Origin: Dermanyssus gallinae
Lineage: Eukaryota > Arthropoda > Arachnida > Mesostigmata > Dermanyssidae
Direction of reading: 5' to 3'
Length of the DNA stretch: 64,000 nucleotides
Assembly (NCBI GenBank): GCA_003439945.1
Contig: QVRM01006843.1
Coordinates: 62,001 to 126,000 of the forward strand
This document shows, piece by piece, positions 46,526 through 64,000 of the stretch (positions are counted from its first letter, which is position 1; the number at the start of each line of letters is the position of its first letter). Position numbers and translations under genes: made by a program. A model generated the notes under the pieces. It ran no database searches and had not been told where the DNA came from. It saw only the letters and a program-made list of their open reading frames with translations.

Positions 46526-48350
46526 CTGTAGTTAGTAGTAAATGGTAACAGGAAATTGCACTGAGAATGTTCGTAGTAGCAGTCGTACTGGTAACAGCAA
46601 TAGAAGTGATATGAAGCCCTGTAGTAAGTAGAACTCGTTCCAGGCAAGGAAAGGCGGACGGTGATATCATGTCCGGCGAGCGAAGGAGGCGCTCGAAAGG
46701 TCAAGATCGCTTGAATCGCGGAATGCCGGAATATGCTACTAGACGCAAACTAGCCAGAGGACAGACAGACGGGACTAGCGCCAGTCTGCATATCCTACAG
46801 TGGGAATTCATCAACTCACATTGTTTTAATGTCATACACACAAAAAAAAATTACACCCTTATATTAAAAAAAAACTTCTAGTAGTAGTCGTCACTAATTT
46901 GCAAGGAATCGTAGGTAGGGATGCATAAGTATGATGTTGATGATCAAGTACGATGAAACATACTGTGAGGCCGGTACATGGTGCATTCTTGTTTTACAAT
47001 GCTATACGGGCTACGTAAGCCACGCAATAAAAAAGCGTGTAGTTTCAAAATCGAGATTTGGCGCGTGTAAACTAGATTATAAAAAAAAAACCTGAGGAGA
47101 TCCGTTCAATAGCTCATATTGAACAGAGCTACGTAAATGATTGGTGATATGGTGAAAATATTGGCAATGAAACGGCGTTGTAGTACTTCAATGAAGAAAG
47201 CCGCGGAACATCAAGAGTGGGCAGTCAATATTGCTCTAGTCTTATTCATACGTTTCTTTTTTTTATTGGTTCTTGATTGTTAGTGAGGCGATTTTGTACT
47301 CATCAGAGGTAGAGTATAGGTATGCCATTTTCATGGCCGCCGCATCAAAGGAAGGACTAAAAGTGAAAGTGCGTAATTGAATATAATGCGTAATACGCAT
47401 ACAAAAAGGCAGTGGTTGATATGTGTGGGTAAAAAACTAGTGTTACCATCTTTTGTGTTCTGAGCAGCTAGGTAAGTGAGTTTATCCGAGCTGATATAGT
47501 TGGTAGCCTAGAACGAAAGTATGGAAAATATCGATATTAGTGTCGCGGGTAACCGCTCCTGCTAAAAGCTCTTGCTTGGTGCTTGTACTAAAAGTTGATG
47601 AATTGATGCTTGAAGCCATCGATCTGCCAGAAAGTCTCGAAAAACACTTTTTAGAGATGTAGGCCGATGCATGGATCCACCGCTTCAAGTACTGTATAGA
47701 AAGTGGTGAAAATTACGTCGGCATCTACATTAATAATCTACTGTAAAAATATATATTTGTTTAAGATCAGATACTCTCCGTACGTATCTTAGGGGATCGT
47801 AGAGTCATACTTGATTTCCATTAGAATGGCGTGTATTGTTTAGAAGTGAGAGTGAAATTAGTAACAAAATCTTGGGCATCTTTCAGATGAAGCAGAAAAT
47901 GTGTAGTCATCTTCTTCATCGAACAACTAGCTCTTTCGCAATGACACATTTTGCGAAGTGATGTCCGGTCAGCCACATCGGTATAACATTTTTTTTAAGT
48001 TTTCACCCTCACTCCTAAACAGGACGTTGCCGCTCTTTTGCCATTTATGGTTGTAACAGAACGTTCAAGTAGGCTATCGCACTTCGCAATTTTTGGCCGA
48101 TTTACCTGTTCTTCTGAAAGCGAACTTAACGCGTCCCAAACGGAACAGCACGCAGTAGCTTTAGTGGTAGAAAGCTGGAGAAGTGCTGACATTTTTCAAT
48201 TCATCAATGGCGCCTGTTTATGGTCACCACTACTTATGATGAGCAGCTGTTGTAAGCGTGTTCGTGAAGGGCGGAAATCCACATCGGATATGCCCAGACC
48301 AATGGCTCGCGCAGGGGCGCCCCGGAGCCCGCGATCGAACCCGGCGACCT
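46526..48350. other. Intergenic, nothing recognised
   Basis: An open frame at 46669-46881 (MSGERRRRSKGQDRLNRG at its start) is Arg-rich and unrecognised. Near 47999-48045 the sequence CTCCTAAACAGGACGTTGCC resembles a piece of the palindromic element's arm (CTCCTAAACAAGACGTTTCC), so a fragment of that family may be here. Confidence 0.35.
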
Positions 48351-48353
48351 ATA

Positions 48354-48521
48354 CTTTTCGGGCAAAACCTCAGCCAAGATTTAACGTCCACGAACGAGAC
48401 TGCTTTTCGCAATGCTTCATAGACGGACCCCCATAAATGGAAATGTGCAACGGTGGGGCTCGAACCCGCGCACCTATGTGTCGTGTCTTCTCCGTCGCGG
48501 AATGCACCACGCCACCGGGCT
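48354..48521 (-). mobile_element. tRNA-like SINE, family B copy 3 (reverse)
   Basis: Minus strand: AGCCCGGTGGCGTGGTGCAT head, B box GGGTTCGAGCCCCACCG, body with GGGGGTCCGTCTATGAAGCA and GCTGAGGTTTTGCCCGAAAA. A further tRNA-like B box on the same strand (GGGTTCGATCGCGGG, about 48331-48345) lies immediately after its 3' end, so a second partial copy or a dimer may be present. Confidence 0.85.
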
Positions 48522-48765
48522 AACACCACCCGGCGACCTGGCACGGGTAATCAGGCATTCGCAAAACCTTCCATCAGACATTCCCAAAACTTGCCATTAA
48601 AAAAGCTCATCAGCTCTCCTTAGAGCTGTCAAGAGTCGAGAGAATAGAGCGATTGCTGTAACGACGTATGGCTATGGTTGGTTCTCGTCATGACTCGCCA
48701 TGCTACTTCCCGTCTCTACGCGAACGTCTGCGGCAATTGCTGATACTTTTTGTTTTTTCAAGATT

Positions 48766-48942
48766 TTCCGTAAGGCTCGTGTACGGGTTTTTCATGTCAT
48801 GGTTAATTTTAATCCACTCCGGCATTTACCTTGTCTAAATTGGAGACCATGCAAACCAATTTAAGAGTGGCCGGTCTGGGTCTCGAACCCAGTCCTCCCG
48901 AATGCAAGGCAAAAACTTTGCCACTAAGCCATCTTGTTCGGT
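48766..48942 (-). mobile_element. tRNA-Ala-like SINE, copy 2
   Basis: Minus strand: ATGGCTTAGTGGCAAAG A-box region, CTTGCAT anticodon-loop-like, B box GGTTCGAGACCCAG, and the same body as at 28150-28338 with about a dozen differences over 160 bp. Confidence 0.88.
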
Positions 48943-50178
48943 ATGGATATGGATATGGACAACGGTTCCCTTTTTTTTATAGAGGGGAGACATGCGTCAC
49001 GCACGAACGGATACCATCTTTGGATGTCGGACTGACCGCAAGAATGCGTTACGTACGAACCGGGTCGGACTCACCGCAGCAGGAATACCGGCGTTACCGA
49101 CTAAAACTCACTGGGGTTTTCGATGGTCTGAAAACCGCTGCCTTTCTTAAGTTTTGCTCCAGGCTTCCCAGGTCTTCGGTGTTAATAGTACTACTGGGTA
49201 GAAGATAGGACGACAGTGCTGTCTTTACTGCCTGCACTGAGTACAGTACCAAATGTAACAGGCACAGTTATATTTGGTACTGCTGTACTCACCCCTTTGC
49301 GACATGCAGTGTGATATTTGCGGCCCGATTGACCACACGAATGTTGTGATTAGCATTGCCGTCAGCATTACCACAACGGTCATTGGTCTGATGAGAGGCG
49401 TCCCAGTGGCGGCGGTTTCTTTCTCTCACAATCCGTGGCTAATGGCTGCTTGCTTGGTTAACTGGTTGGTAAGCCTTCTAGTGGAGTTTGGTCAAGGCTA
49501 TTGTAGTGATTTGTAGTCCATTAATCAGCTTACTACCCCCCCCCTCCCCCTTCCCGCAAGAAAAGGGCTTTGCGAGGGATACTACTAGCGTGATACTCTC
49601 CATGAGAGACCATGGAACGTCATGAAAACGTAGAAATGTCGATTCGGCCATACCCTCTGCAAATTGGAACCGTCTGTTTTGGTTACTGAGAGTAAACGAA
49701 CGAGCATTCATCCCTGCATGCTCAATCTCATTCATTCGACATACATCAACCATAAACACAAGATGATCGATCTCACAAAGCCACATAAGCGCACCGAACT
49801 TCTCATTTTCTCATCTGCAGCTTCCTGTCGCCAATCTCGTTTCTCAATGTCCAAAAATATCGGTTCCACATGTTGTTCCAGCAAGCCCCCCTTTCCCCTC
49901 CCGCATCCTCTCTCCAGCTATGCGCGCAACTTGTTCCTTGACATCACTGAAACAAAATGCCAAATAACACTCGTTTAGGTTCCCTGCTGCATACGTGCAT
50001 ACAAACTTTCTAACAAGCCAAGCAATGATACTATCTAATAAGGAGCCATGCAATGATATAAACGCTCCATATCGTACACATGTTGGCCGTTGATGGAGCT
50101 TTGAGGAGTTGTGAACCTTTGGTACAAATGTACATAGCCCATGAAAGTGAATCAAACCTATCTATCTCTCTGATCGGT
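48943..50178. other. Intergenic, nothing recognised
   Basis: No coding motif; includes the inverted repeat at 49239 and a C-run at 49537. Confidence 0.45.
49239..49290. repeat. Imperfect inverted repeat, 16-19 bp arms
   Basis: GAGTACAGTACCAAAT pairs with ATTTGGTACTGCTGTACTC, with three extra bases in the right arm and a 17-nt loop. Confidence 0.85.
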
Positions 50179-50368
50179 CGAGCCCGGTAGTGGCGTGGTG
50201 GTGTATTCGTCTGCGTCTCGCGACCGGAGGAGACACGGGATAGGGGTGCGGGTTCGAGCCACACCATTGAACATTTGTATTTATGGGGGGTCTAACGTCT
50301 GTGAAGCAATGCGCAAAGCAGTTTCATGGACTGGTTAAATCTTGGCTGAAAGTCAGCCCAGAACGTGA
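50179..50368 (+). mobile_element. tRNA-like SINE, family B copy 4
   Basis: Head GAGCCCGGTAGTGGCGTGGT, CTCGCGACCGGAGGAGACAC, B box GGGTTCGAGCC, and a body ending in GCTGAAAGTCAGCCCAGAAC. A (CT)n follows at about 50370. Confidence 0.88.
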
Positions 50369-50629
50369 CTCTCTCTCTCTCTCTCGGCCCCTCTCTCTCT
50401 GCTTTACATTCTATTTATGTATCTATCATTCTGTCAGTCTGACTGACTGATTGAATGTCCGACCTTTTTTTATCTGGTCGCCTGAGCGTCTGTGCGGGCG
50501 GCTGTCTGGACGTCCGCAGCAGCGAGCAGCCGACCCATAGAGTGGCAAGAGAGAGAGAGAGAGAGAGAAGATAGATTTAGAGAGCGGGAGAGGAGAGAGA
50601 GATAGAGAGCGAGGGAAAGAAGGGCAAGT

Positions 50630-50820
50630 TGTTTTCGTCGGTGTTGTTTGTCGTTGTCGTCGTCGTTATTGTTGCTATTGTTGTTGTTGTTGTTGTTTTT
50701 GGTCACGTGCGTCGTCACACCTGTTTGTATTGGTCAACAGTCTTCTTAGCGTGGGCTAGAGAGATCGTCGCTCGTTGTTGTTGTTCATGGTGTTGTTGTT
50801 GTTGTTGTTATCGTCGTTGT

Positions 50821-50867
<47 letters not shown>

Positions 50868-50880
50868 GCTGTTATTCTAC
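50630..50880. repeat. GTT/GTC triplet-repeat tract
   Basis: Two blocks of GTT with GTC variants; 50822-50868 is uninterrupted. The poly-Val/Leu and poly-Asn/Thr frames through it are artefacts. Confidence 0.97.
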
Positions 50881-51369
50881 TTGTTTCTTCTTCTTTACAA
50901 ACACATGTTGTTGTATACATGTGCTCAAGAAGAGATTTATTAACAAAAAAAAATTGTATACTCCGTTGTATACTGTCGGAGTGAGCGCGGCGATTACCAC
51001 CTCCACCACCACCACTAACAGCAACAACAACGGTGCAGTTGTATGGGTACTGCTGGCGCCGTAGAAGTACCACCACCACCACCCGCAGTGGTACATAAAG
51101 ATGGCGCGCTCATGTGTCTGGCCGTCTCTCCCACTGTATATCTGTATTTCTGTCTCGATTTGATACCAGCGCACTTTTTGCTCGCACCACCGGCGTTGCC
51201 GGAATGAAGCGAGCCCGTTGGTGGTTCTGTCTTGACTTGTGGTTCTGGTTGATTTTGGCTACCGGTTAGTTAGTTAGTTAGTTGGTATGCACATTACGGT
51301 GATGTTATGATGATAACGACACCACCGACGACGACGTAATGATATTGCATCATATTCGATTATTCGTGA

Positions 51370-52814
51370 TGGTGTGGGTGGGTGGGTGCTATTGTTATTG
51401 CTATTAGTGTTTATAGTTGTCTCGGTCGCTGTCCGTTGTTATGATGTTGGCTCGCCTCCTGCCGGCTCCAGTCGTATCATCATTATCATCACAATCATCA
51501 TCATCATCATCATAGTCATCATCAGTCGTTTTCGTGGCGGTTTACGGCGACGGCAGTCCCGGCTGGCCCGGCTCGGCTCAGTCGTTCCGTTCCGATTGTT
51601 GCTGCTGCTGTTGCTACTGATCCTCTGTTATTGTTGATTTGTGTTCGAACACTTCTCTGCTGTGCCAATGATGATGATGATGATGATGGCTATGATGATG
51701 ATGATGATGACGACTTCTCTCTCGGCTGCTACGGTGTTTCTGCTGCTGCTGCAGCTGTGACCCTCGCAGGTACAGGGCGGCGGAGAACGCAGGGGCGGTG
51801 CAGAGGAGGGTCGTCCCGAGCGAGGACATTCATAGTGGGGTGGAGAATCGCCGCGTCGGTGGCAGCGTCGGTGGCGACGACGACGACGAAGGCCGGTGGA
51901 GAACAGACTTCGAAAAGGGCAAGAAGAAGAGTACACGAGGTACACGTTAGGTAGGTTAGTAGACTAATAAGTAAAGTGATGCTGGTGGTAGTAGTTAGTG
52001 GTCGTGGTGATGATGGTGATGGTAATGGTAATGGTAGTAGTCCGGCGGCTGCGGTGAAGGTGCTGGTCGTTTTGGTCGCGGTGAGACGCGTGGGCGAGAA
52101 GGACAACGGCCAGCCAGACGAGAGAAAGGGCAGAAACGACAATATACAAACAACTACGACGACATTACCGGCTGCTGTTGCTGTAAGAACAGCAGCTACA
52201 ACAAATGCTACAGCTGCGTACAGTAGATATCGTCGTCGTCGTTGTTCATAGGAGTTTGTTGCTGATGTTGTTGTTGTTGTCGTTGTTGCTGCAGCCTTTG
52301 ATGTAGTTGTTGTTGCTGCCTTTGATGTAGTTGTTGTTGCTGCCTTTGATGTAGTTGTTGTTGTTGCCGCTGACTTTGGTGTTGTTGCTGCTGCTGTCGT
52401 TGTTATTGTTCATATTGTTGTTTCTCATGTTGTTGTTATCGTTGTTGCTGCTGTGTGGTGCTCAGCGTATTGGTGTTGGTGGTGGTGGTGATCGTGGGGT
52501 TACTCGTCGTGGTGCAGCAGGAGCAGCAGAAGCAATACAGCAGTGGCCGGAGTGAGTTGGGGTCTGTCTCTATCGGACTGTTTCGGTGGTGGTGGTGGTA
52601 GTGGTGGTGTCAGAGTTGCAGGGTGTTGATCGGACGGACGGACGGACAAACAAAAGAACATCATACGAACGAACGGTCAATTGTGCGGGCGACAGTGGTT
52701 GAGTTGCTCGATTGGTGCTGCCTATCGAGTGACTGACTGGTGGTGTCTGGTGGTAGTGATTGTGGGGTTGGTGTTGGTGGTGTTGGTGGTGGTGGTGCAG
52801 GAAGTCAAACAAAG
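51370..52814 (+). promoter_or_regulatory. Triplet-rich upstream region of the AGFG gene (promoter and 5' UTR lie here)
   Basis: A 1.4-kb stretch made almost wholly of GTT, GAT, GCT, GGT and CGA triplets, running up to the AGFG start codon. It includes a GATGAT tract at 51666-51710 and a 24-bp unit GCCTTTGATGTAGTTGTTGT (plus TGCT) repeated three times at 52294-52365. No TATA box stands out. The transcription start cannot be placed from sequence. Confidence 0.5.
52294..52365 (+). repeat. 24-bp tandem repeat x3
   Basis: Units begin at 52294, 52318 and 52342 and are identical apart from the first edge. In the reverse frame they read NNNYIKGS, a repeat artefact. Confidence 0.95.
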
Positions 52815-59882
<7,068 letters not shown>

Positions 59883-61000
59883 GTAAGTCACGTTACGGCC
59901 ACCCTTGCTACACGCAAGCTTTTTCTGTTTGTTTTTTTTTCAACGAAACCGTGAAACATACTTAGGGCACCGTTGCTGTAGATAAGCCGTGCATACAGCA
60001 TATACAGCCACCAGGCGATTATTGACGATTAACACGCTCAATGTAGGCGTTCAAAGTCAGCTTAAGTCTAGATTTTACGTTGCTACAGATAGACCCCGCG
60101 CACGGATAGCACCTGACATATACAGACAAGGCATACTCGACATGTGTATGTGAGTAGCTAGAGGATTTGCCGTGGCCTTGCGGTTCAACTAACTAGATGT
60201 CAGCAATGGTTACGTCGTTGAAAAGTATCGCGATTAGCTTGTGTTTTATGCTCATATAGGAGGAGGAGGAGGAAATGTTAACAATACTTTGTTTTTATAT
60301 TACGAATTTTCTGAGAGGAGAGGGAGAAACTATTTATTTTATTGTTTGCTTATGGATGTCGTTAGAGAGAAAACAATAGTATAGTTATAGAATGCCATCT
60401 ATAATGAAATGCAATATCGGTGAGGTGGTCGCTTGTTTAAGTTTTAGTTGTCTACAAAAGGTGCCCCTTTTTAGCACCTTTTCACAATCATCAAGATCTC
60501 AATTGCACTCGTGCACTCGTCAATGTTAAAAGCTCAATTGTCTCGCTGGCTCTCGCTAGATTCGACGTCAAAATGTACCAAGTTGAGGCGCTTGAAAAGC
60601 CCAGTTGTTGAACAGGTTGCCGAACCAATGCTTTCAGACAACGTTCTTCCACACTGTCGGCTACAGCGGCGATATTTTTAGCTAAGCGAACGCGCGGTGG
60701 TCTTTTCCAGCTAGTAATATCACGTATTTCGGACAGTACGCGCGAAGAATAAAATCCCACCTTTCTCGCTCGATCAGATATCGACACATTGTGCCGGATT
60801 GAACCTGTCTTTGTGAAACTTTTACAGAAGTTCACGAATTATGTTCTCATAAGGCCGGTTGTGTCAACCGCAAAGTGCACAAAGAGCTTGCCATCGTGGT
60901 CGTAAAGAGTTTCCCTTTTAATAATACATTTTCATGATTTCTACAGGTTCTTCCGTTGAGTATCGATCGATCATGGATTTGGCAGCTCTACCCAATTCTG
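59883..61000 (+). other. AGFG intron 2 (part)
   Basis: No further AGFG exon identified. The minus-strand frame 60491-60835 (114 codons) has no recognised motif. Confidence 0.5.
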
Positions 61001-62010
61001 TTTGTGGGGAGAGTGCAGGCCTGAGCGCGGTAACTTTCAAAAGATGCTGGCTGATTTTTAAGACACCCCTTATAGTATAACATCAAAACGTTCGCAGTAT
61101 GAATTAGCAATAGACGAACAAAAGCCACGTTTCGATTATTGTTTAGTGTCCTGCCCCTGAAGGTCAATACAACAAGTTCAACGATCTTGAATAGCTTTCA
61201 TATGAAGAGCAACATATTCTGATTTTCACACCCAAAATACTCTGACATTTTCTTCCGAAGAGCTATACTTCTTGAGCTTTTCAGACAGACGAATAATCGC
61301 ACGGGGCCAAGTCCAGAAGAAATGGGGTATGCTCGACAATTTGGAACCTCAGTTCGCATAATTTGGCCATGATGCGTTCCTTGAGTTCATCCAAGAGCCT
61401 TGCGGAGTACTCCCCAGTTATCGCTCTTCTTCTACAAATGTCTTAATAGAATACCTTTTGCATCCCAGAAAAGGGCTGCCAAAACATTTCCGGTCGACAC
61501 GTGCCTTTTTACTCTGGAGGGAGACCTTTCGCTGAGTGCGGTCTGCTTTCTGGTGGCATCTTCTTCATCGCTCTGGAATGAAGTGTTGGTTCCAGGTTTC
61601 GTCCTACGAATTTCGTCCCAAAAGATCCAAATTGTTCTCCGAAATTGACACGCGTGTCTGTTTTTTTCTCAATTGTTAGCTCTTGCGGTAGTCACTTTGC
61701 TGATTTTTTTAATGCTTAACTGCTGATTCAGTATTTGATACATTGCACCATAGCTAATGCCCATTTTTTCTTCAGGCATTCCGTGAAGATTCAATAGGCG
61801 GTCATCACGAGTTTGTAGATTTTTGTAGACATAGTTTTCTCAGCCGAAGCTGTTTTTGGCCGTTCAGAGCGTGGTGAAACCTCGATGCCTATACTACATG
61901 TTTTTTAAATAGGGGAATCCATTTGGTAATGATACTATACGCCAGTGCATTTGCAAACCATCTAATATGGCCGAAACGGAGCTTGACGAGTCAACTATAA
62001 CCCGACGCTT
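61000..62010 (-). pseudogene. mariner-family transposase fossil
   Basis: Minus strand, in order: RPKTASAEKTM..KIYKL (GRPKT linker), MGISYGAMYQILNQQLSIKK (second HTH), a WT/PETK-like region, CRRRAITGEYSARLLDELKE and LDLAPCDYSS, the catalytic-core DLAPCDYFLFP signature. The HDNARPH block that should precede SPDLAPCDY is missing, so there is an internal deletion, and stops and frameshifts are frequent. Ends not located. It lies inside the AGFG gene, opposite strand. Confidence 0.75.
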
Positions 62011-62160
62011 TTGAAATGCTATCTTCGTCTCCTGGGGGCTTACACTGGATGGGCCATTGCTATCTACAATCTTACTGAGAGCCACAGAAGAATAAGCCCA
62101 ATATTTTAGGTGAACCTCGATAAACTCCGAGAGCAGGGCTGGCATACTTATCGATGTATA

Positions 62161-62215
62161 TTGTCGTGGTTATCATCTACCGGGGTGTTGTCTGTTCGAT
62201 TTCTGTTGTCGATCA
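62161..62215 (+). mobile_element. Fragment of the tRNA-Asp-like SINE head
   Basis: TGGTTATCATCTACCGGGGT, then TTCGATTTCTGTTGTCG, matches the anticodon-to-B-box part of the SINE at 1961, with a short insertion before TTCGATT. Confidence 0.6.
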
Positions 62216-62295
62216 AACTCCATTGAGTCTGTCCGCTCTAAGCGCTCTTGATATAAAATGATGACATGTATATTTAAGTACATCGTGTCATCGGT

Positions 62296-62817
62296 GTCAA
62301 TCTGGTCACCCCGCCGATAAACTAGGACTTCACGGACTATCGTGCATCATTAGCGCAGAAGGACGCCCGAGACATGCCGTTATTATTAATGAGACTTTTA
62401 GGAGAGCCCTTAGGTCGTGCGGTCATGCGTGCATCCTTGAACTCCCAGGCCTCTGCGCGGAGGACGGCAGACGCTCAGATGGCATGACACTTACACCATT
62501 CGAGAGAGGCAAAATGCTGGTTTGGGATGCAACCGCTACCGACTCTATAGCCCTTTCTATGGTCGGTGACGGCGCATCCGAAGTTGGTTATGCAGTCCAC
62601 CTTGCGGAGACTAAAAAGTTGAGAAAATACTTATCAATCGGGTATCCCCACGAATTCTGCCCTCTCGCGTTTGAAACCCTGGGTGCTCCTGGCGTTCGGA
62701 CGAAGGAGCTGATCGGCAAAGTGGATCTTGACATACAACGTGGAAACGCCGCCTCCGTTCGAGGCACACATCTGAAGTGGTCTCGGCCCCCTGGCCTTAT
62801 TGAAAGGGACACGTGAC
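62296..62817 (+). pseudogene. LINE polyprotein C-terminal fragment, copy 2
   Basis: One open frame from about 62290 to TGA at 62814-62816. It begins with a zinc-knuckle-like CHRCQSGHPADKLGLHGLSC (C-x2-C...H...C), then RPRHAVIINETFRRALRSCG, ILELPGLCAEDGRRSDGMTL, KMLVWDATATDSIALS, ETKKLRKYLSIGYPHEFCPL, AFETLGAPGV and DIQRGNAASVRGTH. The order is that of the polyprotein end of a LINE group common in invertebrates; the D...E-x-K spacing is reminiscent of a restriction-like nuclease fold, which is inference. Relative to copy 1 it lacks about 18 residues before DIQRGN. Confidence 0.75.
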
Positions 62818-63485
62818 AGTCACAATACGCGCCCACTAGGAATTATACGGAAAATAAATTTGACTGTAAATATATTTATATATATATATATATATGTATG
62901 GTCGTGTAAGGTTTTATCGCAGACGTAAAGTAGGATGGCACGTTTCGTTGTCTGCGCAGTCGTTAGGCAAACATCAGGATCATAGGCGTATTTCCGCCAC
63001 GCTCTTCCGTTAGTCGGTTGGGAGTCACTGATACAGATGACGACGTTGCTGTTGCTGCTGTCGTTGTTGTTGTGGTTGTTATTGTTCAATTGGAGGCTTG
63101 CTTTCTGCGATGCGTCATGCGGCGTCTCTAGATGATCGTCTTAATGGATATAAGTCGATTTCGTGCTCTCAGGAATGACCGTAGGCGGCGATGATGCTGA
63201 TGATATTCTTTGGCTGACTAAGAACAATATATATGTCTGACAACGAGAGTCCAGTCGGTCGTAACGCCATGAGACTTGATGCCAAGTAACGTTTCATGGC
63301 ACGTACAGACCAACTACTTCGGAGGATAAGTAAAACGCCACTGAAACCCGTGTTGGTACTGCGGAGGTTGAAGTACATCGAAATCCGAACGACGAAATGC
63401 ACGCTGAGGCGCTGTCGAATATACGTCGACCGCACAGGCTTCAGTAGGTGGTAAGAGTAGGGCTGAGCGCGCCGCATGTCTATGA

Positions 63486-63526
<41 letters not shown>

Positions 63527-63681
63527 GAGAGAGACAGAGAGATACGAGCTGGTCAGGATGAAGTACGCTAGCAGGATGCAATGACAAGAAAACAAGTTTG
63601 TCTACTACAGGTCGTCAGCAGACGGGATCAGATGGTGGCGGCTGGTCAGATGGTGGAATGCCGTTATTTCTTGTTCCTGCT

Positions 63682-63737
<56 letters not shown>

Positions 63738-64000
63738 GCTGTTGATGTTGTTTTTCTACAATTGTCTGTTGCTTCAATGGAGTCCACGGTCTTACTCTCT
63801 CTAGCTCTCAATCTCACTTTCCGAGGCGCAGCGAATTCACAATGACAAAGATGATGCCGAAAGGGGTGCGGCATGCGGGCGGCACCTGACTCAACGGCTG
63901 GTTCTCCATCAGCAATGGCAGGTCGCTTAGTCTGTGGATGCCGTCAGCTGGACGGCGGTTTGTCCAGCACAGATGGTCTTTCACATAGACTGATGCGCTG
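62818..64000 (+). other. AGFG intron (part), no further exon recognised
   Basis: TA runs at about 62865-62895, 63486-63506 (then TG to 63526) and 63684-63732, plus a GTT patch near 63050. A GC-richer end from 63790 has no motif I can assign; an AGFG exon further on is expected but not visible. Confidence 0.5.
63684..63732. repeat. (TA)n microsatellite
   Basis: 49 bp TA. Confidence 0.97.

Noticed and set aside
46315..46670. Poly-Leu and poly-Asn open frames
   Set aside because: Translation of the (ATT)n array; no flanking coding signal.
47990..48050. Second copy of the palindromic element
   Set aside because: Only about 30-45 bp look similar, with many mismatches; too weak to call without an alignment.
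48832..48942. Functional tRNA-Ala gene (also at 28250-28338)
   Set aside because: The anticodon stem pairs poorly, the acceptor stem is not complementary, and both copies share a 3' body, so they are SINE heads.
50470..51082. Poly-Val, poly-Thr and poly-Asn open frames near the AGFG promoter
   Set aside because: They run only through GTT/GTC repeats on either strand; no domain, no splice sites in consistent phase.

Overview
This window is eukaryotic nuclear DNA from an animal, most likely an arthropod. A chelicerate (mite or tick) is a guess rather than a demonstration. The evidence is spliced genes with GT-AG introns, animal orthologues (core 1 beta-1,3-galactosyltransferase, an FBXL12-like LRR protein, an AGFG/drongo-type ArfGAP), several LINE clades, Ty3/gypsy, Tc1 and mariner debris, three tRNA-derived SINE families, and dozens of long (TA)n arrays. 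Coding exons are clearly richer in GC than their AT-rich surroundings.

Layout. Positions 1-8390 hold most of a C1GALT1 gene (+): five coding exons, with the most N-terminal exon probably outside the window. Positions 8391-19300 are intergenic and hold a LINE endonuclease fragment (about 13.06-13.84 kb, +), a LINE RT fragment (about 14.2-14.6 kb, -) and a Tc1-like transposase fossil (15.2-16.28 kb, -). Positions 19.3-20.38 kb form a GC-richer block ending in a strong 5' splice site, possibly the untranslated first exon of the next gene. Positions 26128-30338 hold a three-exon FBXL12-like LRR gene (+) whose first coding exon is serine-rich and carries an in-frame 21-bp minisatellite; no F-box is visible. 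Its upstream intergenic or intronic space contains a LINE RT fossil with a readable YADD motif (24.45-25.4 kb, -).

Positions 31-48 kb are a transposon graveyard: a Ty3/gypsy pol fossil (32.05-33.0 kb, -), a CR1/jockey-like LINE tail (34.9-36.0 kb, -), R1-like LINE pieces (36.3-38.4 kb, - and 44.1-44.7 kb, +), SINEs, and a palindromic element of about 0.9 kb (39.3-40.2 kb) with arms of about 380-400 bp. From 45.8 to 58.7 kb the + strand is very rich in GTT/GCT/GAT triplet repeats. The AGFG/drongo gene starts inside this zone: its first coding exon is 52815-52990 (ATG plus zinc finger) and its second is 59789-59882, and the gene continues past the window. The intron between them carries a tandem satellite of about 225-250 bp per unit. 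Positions 61.0-62.8 kb hold a mariner fossil (-) and the C-terminal end of a LINE polyprotein (+), with a relative at 20.5-20.9 kb.

The three host genes act in unrelated pathways: Golgi O-glycosylation, probable ubiquitin-ligase substrate recognition, and Arf-GAP/FG-repeat trafficking. All lie on the + strand. I see no operon, no CRISPR array and no prokaryotic feature. The best candidates for something undescribed are the palindromic element, a SINE with an intact 13-bp target-site duplication, the intronic satellite, two perfect inverted repeats, and the N-terminus of the FBXL12-like protein.
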